Shown: piece by piece, positions 17,459 to 25,637 of the stretch | Numbering within the stretch: position 1 is the first letter of the stretch | How the letters are laid out: the number at the start of each line of letters is the position of its first letter | Assembly (NCBI RefSeq): GCF_900129845.1 | Contig: NZ_FQXB01000004.1 | Location: 62,001 to 126,000 of the forward strand | Length of the DNA stretch: 64,000 nt | Direction of reading: 5' to 3' | DNA from: Cognatiyoonia sediminum | Lineage (GTDB): Bacteria > Pseudomonadota > Alphaproteobacteria > Rhodobacterales > Rhodobacteraceae | Made by a program: the position numbers and the translations under genes | Notes under the pieces: model-generated | The model's database searches: none | What the model was told of the DNA's origin: nothing | Seen by the model: the letters and a program-made list of their open reading frames with translations, nothing else

Positions 17459-19054
17459 TTATTTTACATCAAAACTCAGCGGTTTGACCTGCGTAAACAA
17501 CCCCGTATTCTCGAGCGCTTTCAAAGCTGGCGCTGGCACCGGTTCATCGACGTACAGCAGAGCAATCGCCTCACCCTTTGCCTCTTTCCGGCCGAGCGTA
17601 AAGTTCGCGATGTTGACGTTGTTTTCTCCCATGGTTTGACCCAAGGCACCGATGATACCGGGAACGTCTTCGTTGGTCGTGTAGACCATGTTCGCGCCGA
17701 TCTCCGCATCGATGTTGATGCCTTTGATCTGAATGAACCTTGGTTTGCCATCGCTAAAGACCGTACCTGCGACGGAACGTTCGCGCTTTTCGGTCACGAC
17801 GGTCACTTTGATATAGCCTTCAAAGGCCCCGGATTTATCCTGCTTGGTCGTGGACACCTGAACGCCACGTTCTTTCGCGATCACCGGCGCGCTGACCATG
17901 TTCACATCGGGGTTCACCTTTTTCATGATACCTGCGATTACCGCACAGGTCAGCGCGTTGAGGTTCATCTCACTTGCTTCACCGTCATAAAGAATGTTGA
18001 TCGCCTGCACCGGCTCATCCGTCATCTGACCGATGAAGTTCCCAAGGTGGCCGGACAGTTCAATCCATGGCCCCATGACCTTGGCTTCTTCGGCAGTGAC
18101 CGATGGCATGTTGAGCGCATTGGCGACTGCCCCTGTCAGAAGATAATCCGCCATCTGCTCCGCGACCTGCAGGGCGACGTTTTCTTGCGCTTCCATCGTG
18201 GCGGCACCAAGGTGCGGCGTCACAACGACATTTGGCAGGTTGAACAATGGGCTGTCGGTGGCTGGCTCAACAGCGAAGACGTCAAAGGCCGCACCAGCGA
18301 TGTGGCCGGATTTCAATGCCTCGGCCAGCGCCTCTTCATCGACCAAGCCACCGCGCGCACAGTTGATGATCCGCGCGCCCTTTTTCATCATTGCGATGCG
18401 TTCAGCGGTGATCATGTTGGCTGTCTGCTCTGTCTTTGGCACGTGCAAAGTCAAGAAGTCGGCACGCGGAAGCAGTTCTTCCAGCTCGACTTTCTCGACA
18501 CCCATCTTGTCGGCCTTCTCTTGGCTCAAGAATGGATCATAGGCGATAACCTTCATCTTCAACCCACGGGCGCGGTCACAGACGATCCCGCCAATGTTGC
18601 CAGCGCCGATCACGCCAAGCGTTTTGCCGGTCAACTCAACACCCATGAACTTGGATTTTTCCCATTTGCCTGCATGGGTAGATTCAGACGCTTCCGGAAT
18701 CTGACGCGCCACGGCGAACATCATCGCAATCGCATGCTCAGCCGTTGTGATCATATTGCCGAACGGCGTGTTCATCACGATGATACCTGCCTTGGAAGCA
18801 GCGTCTTTGTCGATGTTGTCGGTGCCGATCCCAGCGCGGCCAATGACCTTCAGGTTCGTGGCATTCGCAATGATCTTTTCTGTCGCCTTGGTCGCGGACC
18901 GGATCGCCAAACCGTCATAATCGCCGATGACTTTGAGCAGTTCGACCTTGTCTTTGCCAAGGTCCGGTTTGAAATCCACATCAATACCGCGATCCTTGAA
19001 GATCTGTACGGCAGCGTCAGAGAGTTTGTCAGAGATAAGTACTTTGGGGGCCAT
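17459..19054 (-). CDS. serA: D-3-phosphoglycerate dehydrogenase
   Basis: A 531-residue long-form SerA, the first enzyme of serine synthesis (3-phosphoglycerate to 3-phosphohydroxypyruvate with NAD). It has an N-terminal substrate domain starting APKVLISDKLSDAAV and the NAD motif GAGNIGG near residue 150. The catalytic Arg/Glu/His region includes CARGGLVDEEAL and TPHLGAAT. A central ASB domain precedes a C-terminal ACT domain (VPGIIGALGQTMGENNVNIA) that probably senses serine. The ATG at 19054 has AAAGGACC upstream. Another in-frame start 81 bases earlier would overlap unlike sequence. It follows serC by 47 bp and is terminated by a strong hairpin. Confidence 0.96.
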   Translation of the reverse strand: MAPKVLISDKLSDAAVQIFKDRGIDVDFKPDLGKDKVELLKVIGDYDGLAIRSATKATEKIIANATNLKVIGRAGIGTDNIDKDAASKAGIIVMNTPFGNMITTAEHAIAMMFAVARQIPEASESTHAGKWEKSKFMGVELTGKTLGVIGAGNIGGIVCDRARGLKMKVIAYDPFLSQEKADKMGVEKVELEELLPRADFLTLHVPKTEQTANMITAERIAMMKKGARIINCARGGLVDEEALAEALKSGHIAGAAFDVFAVEPATDSPLFNLPNVVVTPHLGAATMEAQENVALQVAEQMADYLLTGAVANALNMPSVTAEEAKVMGPWIELSGHLGNFIGQMTDEPVQAINILYDGEASEMNLNALTCAVIAGIMKKVNPDVNMVSAPVIAKERGVQVSTTKQDKSGAFEGYIKVTVVTEKRERSVAGTVFSDGKPRFIQIKGINIDAEIGANMVYTTNEDVPGIIGALGQTMGENNVNIANFTLGRKEAKGEAIALLYVDEPVPAPALKALENTGLFTQVKPLSFDVK

Positions 19055-19101
19055 GTCTTTGGTCCTTTTGAAGAAGTGAGTTGCGGGCAGAAGCCGCGAA
19101 A

Positions 19102-20244
19102 TTAGAAAGCTGCGATTTCCGTCTCGAACGCCCATTCGAGCCAGGGCAACATCGCTTCGATGTCAGAGGTCTCCACCGTCGCACCACACCAGATCCGAAG
19201 ACCGGCAGGCGCGTCCCGATAGGCCCCGACGTCCAGCGCCACACCTTCGGCTTCCAGCCGTTTCGCCACGGCTTTGGCAAAAGCCGCGCCGTCGGTGATC
19301 CGATCGTCGGTGAACTTCAGGCAGACGGAGGTGTTCGACCGAATGGACCGATCGCTTGCTAGGTTCGCAATCCAATCGCGCGACGCAGTGAAATTCCAGA
19401 TCGCCTGCGCATTCGCATTTGCGCGATGCATCAAAGCGTCCAGCCCGCCAATGGATTTTGCCCATTTCAGCGCGACCAAATAGTCCTCAACCGCCAGCAT
19501 TGAAGGCGTGTTTATCGTCGCACCCTCAAAGATGCCGTCGATCAATTTGCCACCTTTTGTCAGGCGGAAAATCTTCGGCAACGGCCACGCAGGCGTGTAG
19601 CTTTCCAACCGCTCCACAGCGCGCGGTGACAAGATCAGCATGCCATGGGCCGCCTCGCCACCCATCACCTTCTGCCAGGAGAAGGTCGTCACATCCAGTT
19701 TGTCCCACGGCAAATCCTGCGCAAAAGCAGCAGAGGTCGCGTCGCACAGCGTTAGACCTTCGCGGTCCGCTGGGATGACATCACCTGAGGCCACCCTCAC
19801 ACCAGATGTTGTTCCATTCCAAGTAAAGCAAACGTCTTGGTCATAATCCAACGCTGCCATATCGACGATCTCACCGTACTCAGCCGTATGAGTCGTTGCT
19901 TCAATCTTCAGCTGCTTGACCACATCCGTGACCCAGCCCGCGCCAAAGCTCTCCCAGGCGACCATTTGCACAGGGCGTTCGCCCAGCATTGACCACATCG
20001 CCATCTCAAACGCACCAGTGTCCGAAGCGGGCACGATCCCAATCTTATGGTCATGGGGCACACGCAAAACCTCGCGCGTCAGCTCGATCGCTTCTTTCAG
20101 CTTTGACTTGCCAACAGCGGCACGATGCGACCGGCCCAAAGAGGCGTCGCTCAAATCATCCAATTTCCATGTGGGGGGCTTGGCACAGGGGCCAGACGAA
20201 AAACGCGGGTTTGCCGGCCGCGTTGCCGGTTTGGTCATTACCAT
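19102..20244 (-). CDS. serC: Phosphoserine aminotransferase
   Basis: A 380-residue PLP-dependent transaminase of the alphaproteobacterial SerC type. It contains [13 protein letters not shown] at the N-terminus, [13 protein letters not shown], and the PLP Lys in [16 protein letters not shown]. It converts phosphohydroxypyruvate to phosphoserine. The ATG at 20244 has GAGG nine bases upstream and is preferred over the ATG two codons later and over far-upstream in-frame starts that would cross the leader RNA. It is the first gene of the serC-serA operon and is preceded by a structured leader. It is divergent from serB, so three consecutive steps of serine synthesis are grouped. Confidence 0.95.
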   Translation of the reverse strand: MVMTKPATRPANPRFSSGPCAKPPTWKLDDLSDASLGRSHRAAVGKSKLKEAIELTREVLRVPHDHKIGIVPASDTGAFEMAMWSMLGERPVQMVAWESFGAGWVTDVVKQLKIEATTHTAEYGEIVDMAALDYDQDVCFTWNGTTSGVRVASGDVIPADREGLTLCDATSAAFAQDLPWDKLDVTTFSWQKVMGGEAAHGMLILSPRAVERLESYTPAWPLPKIFRLTKGGKLIDGIFEGATINTPSMLAVEDYLVALKWAKSIGGLDALMHRANANAQAIWNFTASRDWIANLASDRSIRSNTSVCLKFTDDRITDGAAFAKAVAKRLEAEGVALDVGAYRDAPAGLRIWCGATVETSDIEAMLPWLEWAFETEIAAF

Positions 20245-20248
20245 CAGT

Positions 20249-20335
20249 GGTATCCTCACAGATATGCGCCCTTCGTTGGGGAAGGGTGTCCCACAGCCGG
20301 AGTTACGGGGCTTTGGGGACTTCCGCAACAGGAGA
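20249..20335 (-). ncRNA. serC-motif leader RNA
   Basis: The minus-strand leader of serC folds into two consecutive hairpins. In the first, GTCCC (20320-20316) pairs with GGGAC (20292-20288), with an inner AGCC/GGCT helix. In the second, CCCTTC (20286-20281) pairs with GAAGGG (20274-20269) around CCCAAC. The ribosome site GAGG at about 20256-20253 follows. Position, gene and shape match the serC motif described for alphaproteobacteria (Rfam serC family, recalled and not searched), a presumed cis-regulator of serC-serA. The ligand is unknown. Confidence 0.7.
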
Positions 20336-20398
20336 AATGACGCTAGACCGCCGCTCAAACCGCTTTTTGCGACATCCCCGACGCCAATAGGAAACCCG

Positions 20399-21274
20399 AT
20401 GTTTGTTGCCACTCTCATTTCCGCGCCGAACCAGCGGGGCCTCGACGCCGCGTTGGTCGACAACTTACGCAACGCTTGGGGTGGCGGAGAGACACACTGG
20501 TTAGCGATTGATGAAGCTGCTGAGTTCGCGCTTCCGATGCGACCCGACAACGTCGATGACGTTTGGAAAAGCTGTCAGGACATGAGTGTCGATCTGATCG
20601 TTCAACCGCTCGAAGGCCGCCGCAAAAAAATGCTGTTGGCCGATATGGACAGCACCATGATCCAGCAGGAGTGTATCGACGAACTCGCCACCGAAGCAGG
20701 CGTCGGCGACCGCGTGGCTGAGATCACTGCAAAGGCGATGAATGGAGAGTTGGATTTCGAAGGGGCTATCGATGAACGCGTCGGCCTTCTCAAAGACCTC
20801 CCCGAAACGATCATCGATCACGTCTTGAACACACGTATCACTTACATGCCCGGAGGCGCGACCTTGCTCGCGACGATGAAAGCCAATGGCGCTTATGCGG
20901 CCCTCGTCTCTGGCGGCTTCACCGCCTTCACCGCCAAAGTTGCAGCGCATCTCGGTTTCGACGAAAACCGCGCGAATACTCTAGAAATCGTTGATGGAAA
21001 GCTTTCTGGCAAAGTGGCCCGGCCAATCCTTGGCCAAGAAGCGAAATTAGATGCTTTGAATGAGATTACCGACCGACTCGGTATTCAGACATCTGATGTT
21101 CTGGCGGTCGGCGATGGTATGAACGATCTGTTGATGCTCAAAAATGCCGGAACTGGGGTCGCATTGCATGGCAAGCCGGCTTTGCAAGAAAAATGCAAAG
21201 TACGGATCAATTTCGGGGATTTGACCGCGCTGCTGTACCTGCAAGGATACAGCAACACGGAGTTTGTTGCTTAG
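20399..21274 (+). CDS. serB: Phosphoserine phosphatase
   Basis: A 291-residue SerB, which releases serine from phosphoserine. The HAD nucleophile motif DMDST places Asp82 as nucleophile and Asp84 as acid/base. Motif II lies in the segment [11 protein letters not shown], and the C-terminal [11 protein letters not shown] supplies the Mg-binding acids. The ATG at 20399 has AATAGGAAACC upstream, and residues before it (upstream in-frame codons) read through the serC leader and are not protein-like. It is divergent from serC and overlaps the rhodanese gene tail to tail by four bases (TTAG). Confidence 0.95.
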   Translation: MFVATLISAPNQRGLDAALVDNLRNAWGGGETHWLAIDEAAEFALPMRPDNVDDVWKSCQDMSVDLIVQPLEGRRKKMLLADMDSTMIQQECIDELATEAGVGDRVAEITAKAMNGELDFEGAIDERVGLLKDLPETIIDHVLNTRITYMPGGATLLATMKANGAYAALVSGGFTAFTAKVAAHLGFDENRANTLEIVDGKLSGKVARPILGQEAKLDALNEITDRLGIQTSDVLAVGDGMNDLLMLKNAGTGVALHGKPALQEKCKVRINFGDLTALLYLQGYSNTEFVA

Positions 21275-21645
21275 GCCTCGGTTGGTCCGCCTGCGTCCTT
21301 CCAAGCGCTAATGCCACCGATATTTGTGACGTTCTCATAACCCATATCGATCAGTGTCTTGCCAGCAAGAGCGGCTTGGCCACCTGCGGCACAGATCAAA
21401 TATATCTCGGCTTCCTTTTGCAAAGCATCGTTGTAAAGCGCTGTTTCAGGATCCGCCACGAACTCTAGCATTCCGCGAGGGATATGAAGTGCGCCTTGGA
21501 TCTTACCAGTCTGCGCAACAGCGGAACTGTCACGCACATCGACAAAGACGCCGTTACCCTCTGCGTGTTTATCGATGGCGTCTTCCGCGCTCATGCGTGG
21601 AACAACGGCGTTAGCCTCTGCCAAATAGTCCTTAGATGATTTCAT
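21271..21645 (-). CDS. Rhodanese-like domain protein
   Basis: A single-domain rhodanese of 124 residues. It has VFVDVRDSSAV at 33-43 and a putative active Cys85 in the loop CAAGGQ (85-90). Classical sulfurtransferase loops are CxxGxR/T, so Gln90 replaces the usual basic residue. Sulfur transfer or a redox/regulatory function is possible. The ATG at 21645 has AAAAAGGACAATCAC upstream. A strong hairpin and T-run lie 27 bases upstream on the same strand, so the gene either has its own promoter in that short interval or depends on read-through. It is cytoplasmic and has no signal peptide. Confidence 0.85.
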   Translation of the reverse strand: MKSSKDYLAEANAVVPRMSAEDAIDKHAEGNGVFVDVRDSSAVAQTGKIQGALHIPRGMLEFVADPETALYNDALQKEAEIYLICAAGGQAALAGKTLIDMGYENVTNIGGISAWKDAGGPTEA

Positions 21646-21664
21646 GTGATTGTCCTTTTTGGGT

Positions 21665-21692
21665 AAAAAAATGCCCGGACAGTGTCCGGGCA
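21665..21692 (-). terminator. Strong intrinsic terminator upstream of the rhodanese gene
   Basis: A perfect 10-bp stem, TGCCCGGACA with TGTCCGGGCA and a one-base loop (minus strand 21692-21672), is followed by TTTTTT (21670-21665). It ends either the response-regulator transcript or the candidate small RNA just upstream. Confidence 0.85.
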
Positions 21693-21787
21693 AGTCCAAC
21701 AGGGAGGTGGTGGCTCGGGACCCCGCCACCAGAGGGGTTCTTTTAGGTCAGCACTTCAGCGTGGGAGGATCACCAAAACGCCGACCT
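21665..21787 (-). ncRNA. Candidate small RNA with CCUCCC loops
   Basis: Between the response-regulator stop (21795) and the rhodanese gene the minus strand shows an RNA-like arrangement. A CCTCCC is near 21766-21761. A GGTGGC/GCCACC helix with a 10-base loop spans about 21730-21709. A second exposed CCTCCC follows at about 21706-21701, and then the strong intrinsic terminator. Two anti-Shine-Dalgarno-like CCUCCC segments outside stems plus a terminator are typical of trans-acting alphaproteobacterial sRNAs. A weak CATAAT box at 21799-21794 would start it near 21787. No protein-like frame was found. It could simply be the 3' UTR of the regulator gene. Confidence 0.4.
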
Positions 21788-21794
21788 ATCTCAA

Positions 21795-22481
21795 TTATGC
21801 AATCAGTCTATAGCCACCTGATTCGGTCACAAGAAGGCGGGCATTTGACGGATCTGGTTCAATTTTTTGCCGAAGACGGTAAATGTGTGTCTCCAAAGTA
21901 TGGGTCGTCACACCTGCGTTGTAGCCCCAAACTTCGTGCAACAGAACGTCGCGCGCTACGACACCTTCAGTTGAACGGTAGAGGAACTTCAGAATGTTCG
22001 TCTCTTTCTCGGTCAGGCGAACTTTCTTGTCTTCTTCCGTTACAAGCATCTTCTGAGCAGGCTTGAACGTATACGGCCCAAGCTGGAAAACAGCGTCTTC
22101 TGACTGTTCATGTGTCCGCAACTGGCTGCGGAGGCGCGCTAAAAGGACAGGGAACTTAAATGGCTTGCTAACGTAGTCATTGGCGCCAGCGTCTAAACCG
22201 TAGATTGTGTCTGCATCGCTGTCCTGAGCGGTAAGCATGACGATCGGGCACTTCACACCTTGCTTGCGCATCAGGCGGCACAGCTCGCGGCCATCTGTAT
22301 CGGGCAGGCCCACGTCGAGGATCATCAAATCATAAAGCTGCTCTTTCGCTTTCACCATCGCTTCGGTGCCGTCGGCAGCTTCGAACACGTCGAAATCTTC
22401 GGTCATCAGCAATTGTTCACCAAGCGCTTCGCGCAGGTCGTCGTCATCGTCGACAAGTAGGATTTTCTTTAGCTGAGCCAT
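21795..22481 (-). CDS. OmpR-family response regulator
   Basis: A 228-residue two-domain regulator. The receiver domain has acidic residues in VDDDDD at 10-15, phospho-acceptor Asp56 in LILDVGLP-type sequence, Thr84 and Lys106 (SKPFK). The C-terminal winged-helix OmpR DNA-binding domain includes VRLTEKETNILKFL and THTLETHIYRLRQKIE. No sensor kinase is encoded beside it, so it is an orphan here. The ATG at 22481 has GGAGACCCACC upstream, and the longer in-frame extension is not family-like. It is divergent from ribA. Confidence 0.92.
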   Translation of the reverse strand: MAQLKKILLVDDDDDLREALGEQLLMTEDFDVFEAADGTEAMVKAKEQLYDLMILDVGLPDTDGRELCRLMRKQGVKCPIVMLTAQDSDADTIYGLDAGANDYVSKPFKFPVLLARLRSQLRTHEQSEDAVFQLGPYTFKPAQKMLVTEEDKKVRLTEKETNILKFLYRSTEGVVARDVLLHEVWGYNAGVTTHTLETHIYRLRQKIEPDPSNARLLVTESGGYRLIA

Positions 22482-22643
22482 TGGTGGGTCTCCGTGTTTC
22501 GTTGAGACAGAAATGTGATCTATACGTGTTTTAGACAAGCATTTGCTCGCTAAATTCACACGGACGTGTCATCTTCACTTGAAATGTTTCAATCTCTGAC
22601 GGCATCCGATATGGGTTTTCAGGAATAGAAAAGGCAGTCAAAA

Positions 22644-23714
22644 TTGGCGTTTTCCCCTGACAATATTGAGAAACTGGCCCGTGCTCGCGCAGATTTACGA
22701 ATGGGTGTGCCGGTTGTGATGTCAGATGGCGTGATTTTGGCTGTTGAAACATTGAAAGCAGACCGTCTGAAGGATTTGTGCAGTTTCGGAGCGGCTCAAC
22801 TGGCGCTTACAGACTGGCGTGCACGCACTTTGAAGGTGCATGTTTACGATTCTGACCTTACGCGGATCGCTCTGCCAGAGGATGTATCGCTATCTTGGGT
22901 TCGGGCGATGGCGGACCCCGCGGATGACTTGAATATGCCGATGAAGGGCCCGCATAAGATGGTGCGGGATGATCAATCGGCTTTGGCGCGTGCTGGCATT
23001 CAACTCGCCAAATCGGCGCGCTTGCTGCCTGCTGTGCTCTGCCTGCCATTGGACATGCCCGCCGGGTTTGCGCACCAACATGACCTGACCATGGTGGATC
23101 AGGCCGTTGTTCTGAACAGCCAGCTGAGCCCGATGCAGCCCGTTGTTCATGCGCGCCTTCCGATGACCGTCTCGGATGCCGGGCGGTTGCATGTGTTTCG
23201 CCCCGAGGATGGTGGCGAAGAACACTACGCCGTTGAGATCGGAACGCCTGACCGCAGCAAACCAGTGCTGGCACGATTGCATTCGGCCTGCTTCACCGGT
23301 GACGTGCTTGGATCGCTCAAATGCGATTGCGGTCCGCAGTTGCACGGTGCCTTGGCGCAGATGGGTGAGGAAGGGCAGGGCGTTCTGCTCTATCTCAATC
23401 AGGAAGGGCGCGGCATCGGACTGGCCAACAAGATGCGCGCCTACGCTTTGCAGGATCAAGGTTTTGATACGGTCGAAGCCAACCACCGCCTCGGGTTCGA
23501 AGATGACGAGCGTGATTTCAGGATCGGCGCGGAGATCTTGCGCAAGCTCGGCTTTGACCAAGTTCGACTGATGACGAATAACCCCGCCAAAATCGCCCGT
23601 ATGGAGGGCTGCGGTATCACGGTCACGGAACGTGTACCGTTGCAGGTCGGGCGAAATCCGTTGAACGACCATTACCTTCAAACCAAAGCGGCCAAGTCGG
23701 GGCATCTGTTCTAA
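22644..23714 (+). CDS. ribA: GTP cyclohydrolase II
   Basis: A 356-residue protein whose C-terminal half is a complete GTP cyclohydrolase II, the first step of riboflavin synthesis. Zinc ligands are Cys216, Cys227 and Cys229 (C-x10-C-x-C), followed by NQEGRGIGL at 252-260. The N-terminal 190 residues resemble the degenerate extension seen in long alphaproteobacterial RibA proteins and lack a recognisable DHBP synthase active site. The start is a TTG at 22644 preceded by AAAAGGCAG. No FMN riboswitch is apparent upstream. The YkuD-domain gene starts one base after the stop. Confidence 0.9.
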   Translation: MAFSPDNIEKLARARADLRMGVPVVMSDGVILAVETLKADRLKDLCSFGAAQLALTDWRARTLKVHVYDSDLTRIALPEDVSLSWVRAMADPADDLNMPMKGPHKMVRDDQSALARAGIQLAKSARLLPAVLCLPLDMPAGFAHQHDLTMVDQAVVLNSQLSPMQPVVHARLPMTVSDAGRLHVFRPEDGGEEHYAVEIGTPDRSKPVLARLHSACFTGDVLGSLKCDCGPQLHGALAQMGEEGQGVLLYLNQEGRGIGLANKMRAYALQDQGFDTVEANHRLGFEDDERDFRIGAEILRKLGFDQVRLMTNNPAKIARMEGCGITVTERVPLQVGRNPLNDHYLQTKAAKSGHLF

Positions 23715-23715
23715 G

Positions 23716-24210
23716 ATGAAAGCCACCGATCTTGTCGTCATGCCAACCCATGTGCGGTTCATGGGCCGCAGGTTTCCCCGCACCATCGGGTCGGGCGGTT
23801 TGACTAACAGTAAGGCCGAGGGCGATGGCGCGACGCCACGCGGGACACATCGGATCGTTGGTATGCTCTACCGCCCCGACCGCATGTCTCAGCCGGCCGA
23901 TTGGGCCCTACCTATCCGGCCCGGTGACCTGTGGTCCGACGATCCAAAACATGAAGATTACAATCTGATGGTGCGCGCGCCTTACGCGTATTCTCATGAA
24001 AATCTGCGCAGGGCTGATCCGATGTATGATCTGATACTGATCACGGATTGGAATTGGCCCTATGCGGTAAAGGGTCGGGGCTCTGCCATTTTTCTACATC
24101 AATGGCGCGGGCCGGGTCGCCCGACGGCTGGATGCGTTGCGTTTCGCAGGGATCATCTACTTTGGATTGCTTCACGTATTCGTCACGAAACCCGACTTGT
24201 TATCGCATAG
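23716..24210 (+). CDS. L,D-transpeptidase (YkuD) fold protein
   Basis: A 164-residue compact YkuD-domain protein with the family's catalytic pair: His128 in AIFLHQW and Cys140 in RPTAGCVAF. Typical members cross-link peptidoglycan or attach proteins to it in the periplasm. This copy has no signal peptide or membrane helix, like other short members of the alphaproteobacterial group, so either export is non-classical or the start is incomplete. It follows ribA after one base and precedes rppH by 45 bp, all on one strand. Confidence 0.85.
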   Translation: MKATDLVVMPTHVRFMGRRFPRTIGSGGLTNSKAEGDGATPRGTHRIVGMLYRPDRMSQPADWALPIRPGDLWSDDPKHEDYNLMVRAPYAYSHENLRRADPMYDLILITDWNWPYAVKGRGSAIFLHQWRGPGRPTAGCVAFRRDHLLWIASRIRHETRLVIA

Positions 24211-24255
24211 CACTGGACCTTTTGCCTAAATCCGGGAAAACGGAAAGGCAGGAAT

Positions 24256-24759
24256 ATGAATCAACAAGGCCCCTTTATGACGCCTGAGCAAATCGCAGAA
24301 TTGCCCTATCGCCCCTGTGTCGGGATTATGCTGACCAACCCGCGTGGGCATATCTTTGTCGGTCAACGCAATGATCGTGACACGGACGCATGGCAAATGC
24401 CACAGGGCGGTGTGGACAAGGGTGAAAACACGCTGGATGCCGCCTATCGCGAGCTGTGGGAAGAGACAGGTGTCACGAAAAAGCTGGTGACGCTGGAGGC
24501 GGAGAGCAGCCGCTTGATACCTTATGATCTGCCGCATCACATCGTCCCTACGATCTGGAAGGGGCGCTATCGCGGGCAAGAGCAGAAGTGGTTCCTGTTC
24601 CGATTCCATGGGGCGGATACGGACATCAACATCGAAACAGAGCATCCCGAATTCACGCAATGGAAGTGGATGCCTAAGGAAGATCTGGTCGCCAACATCG
24701 TGCCGTTCAAACGCGCTGTTTATGAAGAAGTTTTGGCGGAGTTCGGCGCGAAGCTGTGA
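24256..24759 (+). CDS. rppH: RNA pyrophosphohydrolase
   Basis: A 167-residue Nudix hydrolase. The full Nudix box runs from residue 51 ([16 protein letters not shown]) into LWEETGV, ending at 73. RppH removes pyrophosphate from the 5' end of primary transcripts and so starts RNase E-dependent decay. The order N-terminal [10 protein letters not shown], box, then [10 protein letters not shown]-type C-terminus fits RppH rather than other Nudix groups. The ATG at 24256 has AAAGGCAGGAAT upstream. A small secreted protein gene starts 14 bp after its stop. Confidence 0.92.
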   Translation: MNQQGPFMTPEQIAELPYRPCVGIMLTNPRGHIFVGQRNDRDTDAWQMPQGGVDKGENTLDAAYRELWEETGVTKKLVTLEAESSRLIPYDLPHHIVPTIWKGRYRGQEQKWFLFRFHGADTDINIETEHPEFTQWKWMPKEDLVANIVPFKRAVYEEVLAEFGAKL

Positions 24760-24772
24760 CGGGGAGGCGAAG

Positions 24773-25249
24773 TTGAAGTTTTCAAGTGCCGCAGCCCTTT
24801 GTTTCATCGCGAGCCAAGCCACGGCGCTCAGCTGTATGCCTCCTGACGTAGCAACGGCGTTCAATCGCATGAATGAGGTGCCAGAGGACGTTTATGTTCT
24901 GCGCGGCAAGTTAGACTTCGATGAAAGCCTATTGCCGCAGGGCGTTGTGAATAAAGAACGTCATCCAGCTCCGATCTCCGGCACCTTCACTGGTGAAGCT
25001 CTAACGCGCGACGGTTTCACCTCCCGCTTCGACAGTCCGGCGATCGTTCAATCCGTCTGTTATGGCCCATGGTGCGGCGGCGTCGGATCGAGCGAAGACC
25101 TCATAACTTTTGCCAAAATCATCGACGGTGCTGTCGTGGTCGAGGTTGATCCCTGTGACTCAACCGTCTTTTATAACCCCACACCAAAGATGGAGAGCGA
25201 CCTGATCTCCTGTATCCGTGGGGAAACCTGTGAGCCAAAAGAACGATAG
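24773..25249 (+). CDS. Predicted secreted protein, 158 residues
   Basis: Starting at a TTG at 24773 with a strong GGGGAGG five bases upstream, the frame opens with a signal peptide (MKFSSAAALCFIASQATALS when TTG is read as Met). A Cys-containing mature domain follows (CMPPDV, CYGPWCGG, VDPCDS, CIRGETCEP). Several paired Cys suggest periplasmic disulfides. A small beta-rich domain is plausible. No family was recognised. It lies between rppH and a DUF1801-type gene with short spacing and a slight overlap, so it is probably co-transcribed. A longer frame reading upstream overlaps rppH and is not protein-like. Confidence 0.7.
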   Translation: MKFSSAAALCFIASQATALSCMPPDVATAFNRMNEVPEDVYVLRGKLDFDESLLPQGVVNKERHPAPISGTFTGEALTRDGFTSRFDSPAIVQSVCYGPWCGGVGSSEDLITFAKIIDGAVVVEVDPCDSTVFYNPTPKMESDLISCIRGETCEPKER

Positions 25250-25637
25250 AACCATGAGCGCCGAAGTGTGCGCCGCGTTTGAGGCTATGCCACCGCAGGC
25301 GCGCGATGCGGCTTTGCAGCTTCGCGAATTGATATTCGACGTCGCCGACGACACGCCCGAAATTGGGCCTATCGAAGAAGTTCTACGCTGGGGCCAGCCC
25401 AGTTACATCACGCCAAAGAAAAAGGCGGCATCGACACTGCGGCTGGGCGTCCCCAAGAATGGCACTTTCGCCATCTTCGCGCATTGCCAGTCGTCGGTAA
25501 TTTCAGATTATGTTGCGCTCTTCCCTGATCAGGATCGTATCGAGGGCAATCGTGCAGTTTTATTTGACACTAAAGATCAAATCGACCCCAACCGCCATGG
25601 CCTGCTGATCAAATCTGCGCTGACCTATCATCTCTGA
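25230..25637 (+). CDS. DUF1801/YdhG-like protein
   Basis: A small cytoplasmic protein of about 135 residues resembling the DUF1801 (YdhG/YjbR-like) fold. It has LRELIFDVADDTPEIGPIEE, followed by LRWGQPSYITPKKK and LGVPKNGTFAIFAH. The GTG at 25230 is preceded by GGGGAAACCT. An ATG at 25254 matches the usual family N-terminus better but lacks a ribosome site. It overlaps the preceding secreted-protein gene, and its stop overlaps the convergent rnr gene by 10 bp. The function is unknown. Confidence 0.72.
   Translation: MSQKNDRTMSAEVCAAFEAMPPQARDAALQLRELIFDVADDTPEIGPIEEVLRWGQPSYITPKKKAASTLRLGVPKNGTFAIFAHCQSSVISDYVALFPDQDRIEGNRAVLFDTKDQIDPNRHGLLIKSALTYHL

Noticed and set aside
17402-19105. Plus-strand frame of 567 codons antisense to serA
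   Set aside because: It is a shadow of the highly biased serA coding sequence. Its translation is rich in His, Arg and Phe without domain motifs.
19916-20398. Upstream in-frame extension of serB
   Set aside because: It crosses serC and the leader RNA, and the residues are not family-like. The ATG at 20399 has a ribosome site.
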